Below, in pieces: positions 33,257 to 53,792 of a stretch of DNA of 64,000 bases. Origin of the DNA: Litoditis marina (lineage: Eukaryota; Nematoda; Chromadorea; Rhabditida; Rhabditidae); the NCBI GenBank assembly GCA_964036275.1, contig OZ038433.1:35497336-35561335 (forward strand), read 5' to 3'. Below the pieces are notes generated by a model. That model worked only from the letters and a program-made list of their open reading frames with translations. It was not told where the DNA came from and did not search any database. Made by a program: the position numbers and the translations under genes. Every line of letters begins with the position of its first letter. The stretch's first letter is position 1.

Positions 33257-33399
33257 TGTTTGTTGAGCTCGAAGTTCGCTTGACTCGGAAAACTCGAGAA
33301 TTTTCGTGTCGAGTCGAGCTCGAAACTCGTTCCCCTCAACTGAAAAACTCGAAAACTCAATTTTATTGTCAAAACTAGAAAACTCGATCAACAACCCTA
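33257..33399. repeat. TCGAG-rich hAT-like repeat, third copy
   Basis: An inverted-orientation relative of 2149-2382. It ends CTCGATCAACAACCCTA (the complement of TAGGGTTGTTGATCGAG) and has ACTCGAAAACTCGA-type internal repeats. I could not find an 8-bp duplication, so the left end may be eroded. Confidence 0.6.
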
Positions 33400-33924
33400 T
33401 ATTTAATGATGCGAGATACCAACCTCATCATGGACGCTTACAAGAAGAACATTTAAACCAACGGTCCGGAGTATTTGTGTACCAGTGCCAAAAACTGAAA
33501 CGGTTGAGCATGGTGAATCATTTGTGTTGCTACTTCTTCTGAACACAAAACTGATTTTCAACTAATTTTCAAAAAACGTTGGATGGTGTCCATCATCCAA
33601 ATTGATACACTCGGTTCGACGCGGTTCTATATTATGAAAATTGTGAATAACCCACACGTGAACATATATCAACGTTGATGATTGCACGTTTTCGCTTCAA
33701 GATGTTTTGATCACAGTTTATGTCCGACTGCTTTGGAGTAGTAGGATTTCGTGATCTACTAATAATATAATAAGTATAGCAATCCACACTTACCTACCTT
33801 ATCTTATTTCCGATTTACTGACATCAGCTGTGTTCGTGTTCTGACTCATAACTTCTAACAACTACCATCGAACACACTGCATGATCTCTCATAACTGCCT
33901 TGTATAATCGAAACATAAATTGAA

Positions 33925-34179
33925 TAGGTTAATGTGCTCAGTAAGAGATGTACTCAAAACTGTTTCGACCCTGATTCAAGACGTTAAGACGTGAAGTTAG
34001 AGCAATTTTCATTTTTCTCAATTCTCCGCTAGAAGACGGTCAGTAAGTCTTCTCGTCCTGTTTTCATTTTCTCAGAGGGGTTCAACTGATGATGACCCAA
34101 CCCTCTGAGAAAACCCAAAACCGTCTTGAATCAGGGTCGAAACGGTTTGAGTACATCTCTTACTGAGCACATTAACCTA
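33925..34179. mobile_element. TA-flanked MITE
   Basis: Element 33927-34177 with inverted ends GGTTAATGTGCTCAGTAAGA (arms of about 55 bp with a few mismatches), flanked by TA on both sides. The interior also folds back (CTCAGAGGGTT, then AACCCTCTGAG). It is a Tc1/mariner-type MITE with no coding capacity. Confidence 0.8.
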
Positions 34180-37068
34180 ATCATACCACCATCCAAAAGT
34201 CCTAGTGACACAATTATATTTTGTTCAAATAAAATAACCTCATAAATAAATTGCCTGCTTACTAAATAAGATTGATACCTGAGAGCACCCGATAATTTAT
34301 GTTGTAAGCTTTAGGGTTTGTTTGTGTTTTTTTTATTTCACATCACTGTCTCCATATTGCAAAGTCAACAGAATCAAATCAACTGATGAACTATTTATTG
34401 GTACAAATTCAATTTATTACGAGTATCATGTTGATTAATAGTCTGCCTGTGAAGATCCCATTTCCGAGATGTCTACTTCTCAAATTCTTATATTATGTAC
34501 ATTATATACTTTTCGTACGCCGAGAGATAATTAACTAGTAGTACATCAGTCATAAGAACATCACAACGAAGTGCTATATACATTTGCACTTACATTTAAA
34601 GGAGACCGGAGAGCAACATGATTTCTCGTAAAGCTGATGTATCCTACTTTTGGTTGTACGCGTTGCGTGTCGCGCGGAATTGTCATGTGAATGTCACGTG
34701 ACCTGATCAAACTAATATACGAGTTATTTTTGCTCTCGGATCTCAATACAGTTTGAAGCAGCCCGAAACAGAACCTCTGCTCTAGTTGTGTTCCAGTCTC
34801 CTTTACAAGATACTTTATCGTGTGTTTTTACATTCTTAACGAAGAACTCGACTGCGAGATTGCATACTACATTAGTTTTGAAATTGTTCAATTTACACAT
34901 GGAAGGTGCTGAGGGCGTTGTTGGAGGTCGAAGTTACTCGGTTGGATCTTCTCAGTCCGAACATATCTAGAACTTCTCTCTGAACAGTTTTGTTCAGTAG
35001 AAGGTAGACGAAAGCCGGCATTCCTGAACAATCCAATCAAATATTAACCAGCTTAAACCTAATAAACTTCATCGCGAATTTTTGTTAGAACTCGAAATAA
35101 AACTAGATAGCCTATACTACATTTATAGAATACCCACGCACCACGCTTCATTGCTAAAAAGAGCCTGGCTATCGTCACAAAAACTCATAATGGCGGTCAG
35201 AGTAGTAATCCGCTCTAGATCACATTAGGTGCTATTAATAGTGAAAAAAAGGCATTGATAAACTTTTTTATGATATTCTTCTCAGGTACTATCCTATTCG
35301 TCATTTACATTATACTACGTTTCAAAAATAGCTCTCTTACCGTGTCCAATTTGCCACATCATGTGACCAATGAGTATCCATGAGTGGGGGGTCGGGAAGA
35401 ACTGCATGTAGACGTAGATCAAAGCAGCGATCAGATTCGCCCCGCAAATTGCCGTCGATTGAATGATTATCTCAAAATGAAAGAAGTATCTTGATCGTGT
35501 TATCTTTATTTCATATTTCGATAGCTATTCCGTTCACTTCACTAAATGACATTTGAAATGAATTTGTTCTGATTAGCATGATTCATAGAATTCTTTCAGA
35601 ATTAAAAAAAACTGTGAAAAACTCGTGATAGTTTCACAGAACTCAGGTATTCTATGGAAAAAAAATTAAATTCCATTTACACAGTGCCAAAATCGTAGTG
35701 GGAATGCAAATACTATATTTGCACCTTTTTCATGATCTCACCGATTTCTGTGCCCAGCTGATTTTCGATCCGTGCTGATGGTATTTGTTCATTAGCACGT
35801 AGCAGAGGGAGGCGTAGAGGAAACATGTGGCCACCACCACAATCAAGTTGTTGATTGTATGCGGAATATTGTGGAACTGAAATTAGTTATGAGTCACCCC
35901 GCAATATTCAGATATTTAGATGTAACTTGGTAATCGGAAAAAAAATTACTGGTTGTCACTTCTATCAGTCTGAGAATGACATATACAATGACTGAGTACA
36001 GTAGCGAAAAACACTGACTTTGCAAACAGAACTAACAGAATCCGAAAACTCTGTGTTAGCGCAACTTGCTGAAGTCATCTTCAGCTTGATCAAAACTTAT
36101 CGAATGCTAGATAGTTGAATATTCACAACTTGGCAAACTTTGTTACGGTGTTTCTTATTGAATATAAAAAAAACGACTGTTCATGTCAATGATAACATTT
36201 ATGAGGTTCTTGTTACCATGCTTGATTTGACCTCAAAGACTATCAGACCAACAGAATACAAGCAACTGATTTGTATGTGTGACAGAATGTGATGCAAAAA
36301 CTTTGCATGACATTCATCTGCTCAATCTGGGTTCACAACTCAAGCTAATACGTGTGGGGCAGAAAGAGGGTGCAAGATAGAAAAAAGTTGGATCAAACTT
36401 TGATTGAGAAGCCAAGTAAGATAAATAAATGTACTTCATTCAGTTTGCTATCTGTTGACTTACAGTGAAGGCTGTATTCCATCGAACTATGACATTAAAT
36501 TGAATGTGGAGAACGCCAGGTTTCTGTGAATGGCAGGGCTTAACTTGGTTCATCTTCACATGTAATGTAGATGATGTTTGGCCGGGCTACTCTATGATTT
36601 ATGACTTATACTAAGCCATATACACGTAAAAACGCCATTATGTCTATTGTTAAGGGAGATTAATGTACAGGAATCCCTCAAAACTGAAGAACGCGGTAGA
36701 TTTGTAGTATGCGTTGTGTTTGTAGTCTGATCGCGTTGCTTGTTTAAAATATCTGACATCAACTCCTTTTTGATTAAAATTAAAGGTCCACCTACCAAGT
36801 CGCTCTCATTCGGTAGAATGAAAGGGTCGAAGAAACAGGCAGTCATTTCGGAACTGAAGATCAGCGGTTGTGTGAACATGGTGAAGTACAGAGTAGGCCA
36901 ATGGGACGCACAGAACCAGATAGGTACGGAAGCCACCAAAAATCTGAAACGATTCAACAATCAGTATCCCTGGTGCACATCGAAAACGGTGCTTAGTGAT
37001 TTTGGTGCTCAGGAAACGGTGCTCAGTGATATTATGAACCATCGAAAACTAAACGTGAATTCATGAAA

Positions 37069-37572
37069 AAGTGGGGGCCCAACGACTGTGAGATTTGTCT
37101 TCTGATGTGCGCCCCTTAGACAACTACTCTAAAATGGAGCAGCTACTCCTACAAAAACCGAAAAATACTCATGGATAACTGTTAATTACAAACATACAAA
37201 AGTCGTAAAATATTTTCTCAAACCTGTGAACTAGAATCTACAACTCACAGCTGCGAAAGAGAGAACAACTGTTGAATAATATGCCAAACGTTATAGCACC
37301 TAGAATTGAAGTAATGATCAAAAACACCAACCATTGTGCACAAAACCAGGAACTCTATAATTGAATACGTTGAGTTAACATCTGTGATTTGTAGATTCTA
37401 GTTTACAGGTTTGAGAAAATATTTTACGACTTTTGTATGTTTGTAATTAACAGTTATCCATGAGTATTTTTCGGTTTTTGTAGAAGTAGCTGCTCCATTT
37501 TAGAGTAGTTGTCTAAGGGGCGCACAGCAGAAGACAAATCTCACAGTCGTTGGGCCCCCACTTTTTCATGAA
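37069..37572. repeat. Long palindrome of composite repeat B
   Basis: Arms of about 195 bp start ATTCATGAAAAAGTGGGGGC and are inverted at the other end. Homologous to 18601-19123. Confidence 0.9.
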
Positions 37573-37744
37573 TTTTTCTCTTTTTGTATACATGCCGTAG
37601 GTATGTGGTTTGATCTGTACGGTGCAGATAAAATTGTTTTTTAATGAACCAGTTGCCACGTATTTCTATCATTTGAGAAAAATATGACGTCAACATTGCA
37701 GTTCTAAAAACTTACTTTCTGCCCTCTGCCCTTCAGAATCCCAG

Positions 37745-39168
37745 AATACGTCATGTTTGAATGAATTTTCATCGTGAATTGACCATTTCTAAGAAACTTT
37801 TTAGCATTCGAAAACATATTTCACGTCAATTTTTTGAAAGTTGACGTCATCTGGCCTTCTGATTTCTAGAATAAGTCATATTTAGATGAAGTTTTGTCGT
37901 TGATATACCATTTTTAAGATATTTTCAGCATTTGAAAATATATGTGACGTCAACTTTGCACTTTTTAATATCGACGTCATCTGGTCTCCAGAATCCCAGA
38001 ATACATCACTCTCAGATTGAGTTTCACCGTTAATTGACCCTTTCTAAGATATTACCATCGTTTAAAAATATATGTGACGTCAACTTTGAACTTTTCAAAA
38101 TCGACGTCATCTGGTCTCCAGAATCCCAGAATACATCACTCTCAGATTGAGTTTCACCGTTAATTGACCCTTTCTAAGATATTACCATCGTTTAAAAATA
38201 TATGTGACGTCAACTTTGCACTTTTCAAAATCGACGTCATCTGGTCTCCAGAATCCCAGAATACATCACTCTCAGATTGAGTTTCACCGTATTTGACCCT
38301 TTCTAAGATATTACCATCGTTTAAAAATATATGTGACGTCAACTTTGCACTTTTCAAAATCGACGTCATCTGGTCTCCGGAATCCCAGAATACATCACTC
38401 TCAGATTGAGTTTCACCGTTAATTGACCCTTTCGAAGAAATTACCATCGTTCAAAAATATATGTGACGTCAACTTTGCACTTTTCAAAATCGAGTCATCT
38501 GGTCTCCAGAATCCCAGAATACATCACTCTCAGATTGAGTTTCACCGTTAATTGACCCTTTCTAAGATATTACCATCGTTTAAAAATATATGTGACGTCA
38601 ACTTTGCACTTTTCAAAATCGACGTCATCTGGTCTTCAGAATCCCAGAATACATCACTCTCAGATTGAGTTTCACCGTATTTGACCCTTTCTAAGATATT
38701 ACCATCGTTTAAAAATATATGTGACGTCAACTTTGCACTTTTCAAAATCGACGTCATCTGGTCTCCAGAATCCCAGAATACATCACTCTCAGATTGAGTT
38801 TCACCGTTAATTGACCCTTTCTAAGAAATTACCATCGTTTAAAAATATATGTGACGTCAACTTTGCACTTTTCAAAATCGACGTCATCTGGTCTCCAGAA
38901 TCCCAGAATACATCACTCTCAGATTGAGTTTCACCGTTAATTGACCCTTTCTAAGATATTACCATCGTTTAAAAATATATGTGACGTCAACTTTGCACTT
39001 TTCAAAAATGACGTCATCTGGTCTCCAGAATCTCAGAATACGTCACTCTTAGATTGAGTTTCTCCGTTAATCGACCCTTTCTAAGATATTACCATCATTT
39101 GAAAATATATGTGACGTCAACTTTGCACTTTCCAAAAATGACGTCATTCGGTCTCCAGAATCCTGAAG
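37745..39168. repeat. 130-bp tandem array with TGACGTCA sites
   Basis: Unit starts (ATACATCACTCTCAGATTGA) fall at 38001, 38131, 38261, 38390, 38519, 38649, 38778 and 38908, with a variant at 39038 and two diverged units before 38001, so the period is 129-130 bp. Most units carry a perfect TGACGTCA plus a second ACGTCA half-site. The short open frames seen here on the minus strand are repeats of the array, not genes. Confidence 0.95.
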
Positions 39169-41864
39169 GACGTTAGGAATAAAATACTTCATACTCAAAT
39201 AAAAGTCACGGTGGCATCATATTTCAATTCTCGAGCAAATCGGTAATTGTTACTCTAAGTTACAATACAGTTTGAGTTGTCGACCGGACAGAGAGAGTGA
39301 GAGAGCGTGCTAAATGGAGAGACGCAGACACTTTCCGAAAAATGTCAATAACTTTGATTAAAAGATTTTTTCTCAATTTTTTTTTGCTCCGCCAGTGTTT
39401 GAGTAGGTATCACATGTCTTCCACAATTTTCAACGAAATCGGTTGAGTAGAAACCCTTAAACTGGGTTTACTTTTCTTGTCACAACCCACACACCCACAC
39501 ACGACGGAAGTTGGCGCTCTTGATGAAGCGCATGAGGTCATAACTTGGCTCAAACTCAACCGATTTCGCTCAAATTTGAAACAAGGTTAGGGAATTAGCT
39601 ATAGAAAACAAGTACATCAATAAAAACTTTGTTTTGCAAATTTCAGCTTTTTTGAGGAGAAACTAAAAAAACGGAAGCGCGCATTAGCCGAACCAAAGAC
39701 AAATCTCGCACAGCGCTTCGCGCTGCGCGCGATAGTTGTCCACATTAGTGAATTTGGCACGAAATTCAATTAGAATGAACTTTTATTGAAACATGAAGAG
39801 CATTTTCTGTCTGTGCGCCAACCCAACTATGTTTTATCTATGATCCGTTCATTTACGTTGGAAAACACCTACCACAGGCATGATATGAGGTTTCCAGAGA
39901 TCAATCAGACGATTTAGGACGAGAACCAGGCAATTCATGCATGCGCCACACCATAGCCCTGAGGTTAATTTAAAATGTTTCTGTGAAAAGCAGAATCTGA
40001 CTTCCAGAGTATAATTTTACTCGAAATTAGTATCTGTCCAAACATAATCTAATATACCTTGCAAATACTGTCTTTTCCACAATATTCTTTACTGTGTTTT
40101 TCGATGGTGGCATTTTCAAAAGTAAAAAAAGCAACAACAAGACTTGTGCTCGATTCTACAAGCATTTGCATGGAAGTGACAGAGACTGGAAAACTTACTG
40201 GTTTGTCGATAAACTCTACATTATTCTTTTTTGTTTCAAAACTTCGCATAGTTCGCGCACTGAACCACAGTGTAGCCAAATCTGAGCGAATATCAATTTT
40301 GAATGAATTTGGGATTCTTTCACGTTCGCATTTCAGGCCAACCTAGTCCGATGGATCCTGCTACGTAGTTCAGGTTTGGATGGCTGCAATAGTTGTCTCC
40401 GATGATCCACATGTACCCAGTGAGAAGAGAGTTCACACCGATTGCGAGCATGTCGTAGACCCCTGGGAGCACAATAAACTGTTGTTGTTGTTGTTTACCT
40501 GTTTTTATTATTCACACTGAAGTATATCTGTTCATTACTATAGAAAAGAACTCGTTTGATCAAACCGCATTCTTCTCAACTCTCTGAGATGCGCCTCATT
40601 AGCGTTGCTAGAATTGGAATTGGAATTGAGAGAATCGAGATGTTGTTCAAAAAGAATTGCAATTGCAATCGCAATGCTTTTGAATGTCAAAAAGTTTTGA
40701 AATTCGAGTTCCTTTCCCTTTGAAAGTCAAAAATCATTTTAGAGTAACTATGAAACACCTATATCATTTGGAGCACTATTTGATAGTGGTGGTCAACACT
40801 ATCAATATACATAAGACTATATGTAGGCCGTTTTCACTTTCTCTCCGATAGATAATCATAAAAACACAACTCTTCACTTTCTCATATAAAATTTGAGTTT
40901 TTTCTCACCGAGAACTAGCATGATCTTGTAGCAGGACAGTTTTCTGTATTCTGGTTTCAGCATAACCGAAATCACGGCCACGTAGAGTATCTGAAACAAG
41001 CAATGCACAATATTTTTTTTCGAGGAAATAACGAGAGAAATTCCGAAACATGTTTAAGAGATTGTGGTAATGTGACAATTAATTAACAACACAGTTCGAA
41101 ATTATGTGATAAAAGTATGCGGGTGTAACTAGTCATTAATTTACGCTCGTTCGGCAAAAAAATGTGTAGAACACGCTCGAAATCCTATGTAATAATTGAG
41201 AATGGAGGTATTTCTCAGCAACCAATAGCTGCTGAATCAAAACGCAACCAAACGTTTTCCTTGGCCTTTACTATCTTCAAGACAAACACGAACTCACTTC
41301 TGCGAAAATAGCGTAGATGATGAATGATATTCCGAGGATGAGGTTCTGGTGTCCTTGCTCGCGCCATTGTTGCTTGGTGAGAGTTGAACGGCTGAAAATA
41401 CATAATATATGTTGCAAGTAATTAAAACTGAATGGAAATGATGATCAATCTGCATGAACGTCTCTTTCCTTGAATATAGGAATTCATCAAGTTCTCGTTG
41501 TAGTTTGATCTCGCCACACGTCATAATTAACGAGTTCTGACCGAACAGCTACGCAAACAGCTATGTTGAACTATGAACACAGCGGGAAAGAGCAACATAC
41601 ACCGCTCAGCCTCGCTTTAGAGAAAGCGGAAAAAGCGGGGTGATCATTTTTTGTTCAAATATTGTGCTGGAAGCACTTGATTATGTGAATCAGTGAATGT
41701 CAACAAAGAGAACAAGTCCCAGAGTATGAAATTCTTCAGTGCTTGACGGAATAGTACAGTGTGAAATTCATAGGCAAGAAGTGAAGAAGTGTAAAACAGG
41801 AGTGCTACCTGCACGAGTAAAGCGGAAGTCCCTCGACTCCTCCAGCGCGTATGTACCAATCCAT

Positions 41865-43032
41865 TATGGCGAGAATCGCCAAGTTTCTGGAAAATAGACT
41901 TCATGATCATATTTATTTTTCTTACATTATACTACATAAAACAACTTTTTAATGAAAGCTAAAATCAATTGAACAACTGTTGGAAGTAAGATTTACTGAA
42001 TTGGCAGAAATAATTTTTAATTATATGTTACTTTTCATATTAGCGGTATCGGAAACTACTTGAAACCCAATCAAAATCCCGATACACATTTTTTTGTTTC
42101 TATCATGTCTATTTCGATAGACGTTTGTATTTCGGGAAAACCATGATTGTCTTTTAAGGTGTGATTTAGATAGTTTGTTTCTGCTGTATCTTTAACTGGA
42201 TCACATTTGATAACTGGAACTTATTTTCATACTTCAAATAACCTGGGCTGATTCAAACTTTAACTATATTGCTTAATATAGAAAGCTTACGTTACAGATC
42301 ACCTACTTTTTATAGTTTTCCGCACTTCTCCTGAGCTCAATTGAAAAGAATTTTCACTCTCTATGCCGGGCTGTTACAAGTAGTTAATGAAAACCACGTG
42401 AAACGTGAGAAAAAAGCCAAGAACGCCAATGTACATTTCTTGGTTTATTTTATGACCACAAAGTTGTAGACGCAAAAACCGAAGTGTTTCGTGAGTTTTC
42501 TCTCATTAGGGATTCGGCTATCAGCATATTTCCCAACCTAATCTTTGTTCGGTGCATGATTATTGAAAACAATGAGTTTTCGGTTTCGCAAGTTAATATC
42601 TTAACACAATTTTTCGTTGGTTGTATAACCACGTTTCCCACATCTTCTTATTCACTACTCGTATCCTGCTCCACTATGTACGTGACTATCCGGCCTAATT
42701 ACCCGGCGCGGTATCTCTAATTGCATAGATCTAGGCGACCTGGCAGACACTTATTGATATTCCCTTATCAAATCAAACAGGTCACCGCGAGTACCTTCGA
42801 TAGGCCCTGGTTACCCCTGGACTTTCTTATCTGTTTTCGAGCGGCGCAACCATGCAGTCGCTCCATATCATTTAATCCAGTCCTGCCTCGCTTTTCGTTG
42901 AAAATTCGCTCTCTCCTATCACAAATCAATCCTGTTACCCGACTACTATGCACATTGTTTATTCTTCTCATTGTAGTGTAGCAAACGTCTCCAACTTATG
43001 AGAGCCCGAGTCTCATTCGCATGTTTTCAGAA
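41865..43032. other. Intergenic, upstream of the P5CS gene
   Basis: This lies between the start of the damaged Srt gene (minus) and the P5CS gene (plus), so both promoters probably lie here. No gene is visible. The last bases, ATGTTTTCAG then AAATG, place an acceptor two bases before the chosen P5CS start, consistent with spliced-leader trans-splicing. Confidence 0.5.
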
Positions 43033-52423
<9,391 letters not shown>

Positions 52424-53792
52424 ACTCGGATCCGCCGCTCGCCATCGTTTTATTTTCTAATATGGAGCTGCCTCGTTGTTTTTCTTGAAATGAATTGATC
52501 AACTGTCCCAGTGGTCTTTGTCGCGATCTATTTATTGACATGTTTTGATGTGCTAAACACTTTCTCATACTGGGTATCATGCAGTCAACTGCTCACATTG
52601 TTGTATATTTCTCTTGAAACATTACATGTTTCACTATTATAACTGATCTGATTACACCAAAAAGATAGAGTAGTGTAATGTAGTTTCTATTTGGTTGTAT
52701 ATTATTCTCAGAGTTTTTAATAAAACCTTTTTCTGGCTATTTTGCATGTATTGGACACATGGTATGAATTCGAAGAGGACAGCTTTCTCGAAAAGGAGAA
52801 CTAATGGGGAGTGGACATCATCCATTCTTAAGAAAAACGTACTCAATTTTAAAGTTTCAAAATGCAGAAATTCAGTCACTGAAATAACTTGCTATGTTTT
52901 TGTTTTTAGTTCTATCCAATTTGAGTGAAGTAAAATCACATTATCACACAGTAGCAACAGAAGCTTTTTTCAGCTGAAGAACGATAGTGGATAAACAGTG
53001 AAGTGCCAGACAACCAGAGATAAAGTTATCGATTAACTTCTTCTTTTTGCCCCTAATTTGTTACAAGAGATCGTATAATCGATAAGAAAAAGCGCGTGAT
53101 ATTTACAAACCGGTGTACGAATGTCTTTGAAACTGATAGTTTACGTTGTTTCATTGAGATCGTTTGGAAGTTTGTTTACGTGGAGTCATGAGAAAAGATC
53201 AATGATCTCGCCACCTGTCAACGAATTTCACACCACATTCAAATCGATTGTATCCAAATATGTTTCCATTTATAGATTTGCTAGTGAAACGAGCTCCTTA
53301 TCAATTTCAACCAATAAAAGTCTGACGCAATCTTCAAACTACCAGACAATGGAAAATGATAGTTCTCTGAGTGGAACAAAGGAAGTTTATGGCTTCACCG
53401 AATCATAAAAAAGAGAAATCACAAACCAATTGTTACGGAGGGATTTCAACGAAAATTCAACCTAGTTATAATTGAAAAGGAGAAAGCGTGAGATGACGAA
53501 TGGAAGAACAACGGGTTTGACGTTCTGGTGAATAAATTTCGGACAACTTAACATAGAACGGGTGTTAGTTCCTGATAAGCATTCTCTAAAAACGTGAAAA
53601 CACCTGAACATTCATTTTTTTCTCATTTTTTTTCGTAACTACACATAAGAAACACGAAACAAGTGTTTTTAGAGGTGTGGATGGTATAATTATGTTCCTC
53701 CACTCTATAACTACTTCGATCTATCGCGAACACAGATTGCATCTATTGAGATCCCAGTCTATTCACGAGTAGTAAACCGCCAGTTTCCCAAC
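52424..53792. other. Intergenic between P5CS and the fucosyltransferase
   Basis: AATAAA at 52719-52724 probably ends the P5CS transcript. A 95-codon frame at 53121-53408 has no recognisable domain, splice pattern or codon preference, and I treat it as noise. No other gene is seen. Confidence 0.5.
52719..52724 (+). terminator. Polyadenylation signal of the P5CS gene
   Basis: A perfect AATAAA about 300 bases after the P5CS stop codon. Confidence 0.6.

Larger units (their letters stand above)
30411..34892. other. Intergenic between the two Srt-type genes
   Basis: Contains a dead LINE fragment (30931-31700), a ghost Srt exon (about 31893-31960), a third hAT-like repeat (about 33257-33399) and a TA-flanked MITE (33927-34177). 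The remainder is AT-rich and has no visible exons. Confidence 0.5.
37069..39733 (-). repeat. Composite repeat, copy B (in intron 5 of the damaged Srt gene)
   Basis: Inverted relative to copy A at 17035-19123. It has the same GC-rich end (GCGCAGCGCGAAGCGCTGTG on the minus strand), the same CAGTTTAAGGG middle part (uninterrupted here), the 130-bp units and the same palindrome. The 130-bp array is expanded to about eleven units, against about three in copy A. Confidence 0.8.
34893..41864 (-). pseudogene. Srt-type chemoreceptor with 2-bp frameshift
   Basis: Nine exons parallel the intact paralogue: 41809-41864, 41298-41391, 40909-40990, 40343-40462, 39873-39958, 36796-36943, 35742-35876, 35341-35470 and 34893-35023. 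Exon lengths match the paralogue exactly except exon 6 (148 versus 150 nt), where two bases are missing around 36889-36890. The frame reads IFGGFRTYLVLCVPLAYS and then goes out of frame to a stop near 36806. The downstream exons still encode perfect Srt sequence in the original frame (NLIAALIYVYMQFFPTPHS, GMPAFVYLLLNKTVQREV). The exon 4 donor is also weak (CTAG then GTTGGC, where the paralogue has GTAAGT). Intron 5 is swollen to 2.9 kb by composite repeat B. Either a very young pseudogene or an assembly error. Confidence 0.8.

Noticed and set aside
36592..36960. Long minus-strand frame covering Srt exon 6 in a second phase
   Set aside because: Its first part has no resemblance to the paralogue. 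Only the part after the 2-bp gap does, so it is a product of the frameshift.
38160..38757. Two repetitive minus-strand open frames
   Set aside because: They are read-through of the 130-bp array. Units with 129 bp break the frame and there is no codon conservation.
37745..39168. Possible CRISPR-like array
   Set aside because: Units are whole 130-bp tandem copies with no unique spacers, in a eukaryotic intron.
42484..42981. Two adjacent plus-strand frames upstream of P5CS
   Set aside because: No homology or splice structure. They sit in the probable promoter region and the overlapping minus frame is equally open.
53121..53408. 95-codon plus-strand frame between P5CS and the fucosyltransferase
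   Set aside because: No domain, no acceptor or polyadenylation context, and codon use like non-coding DNA.
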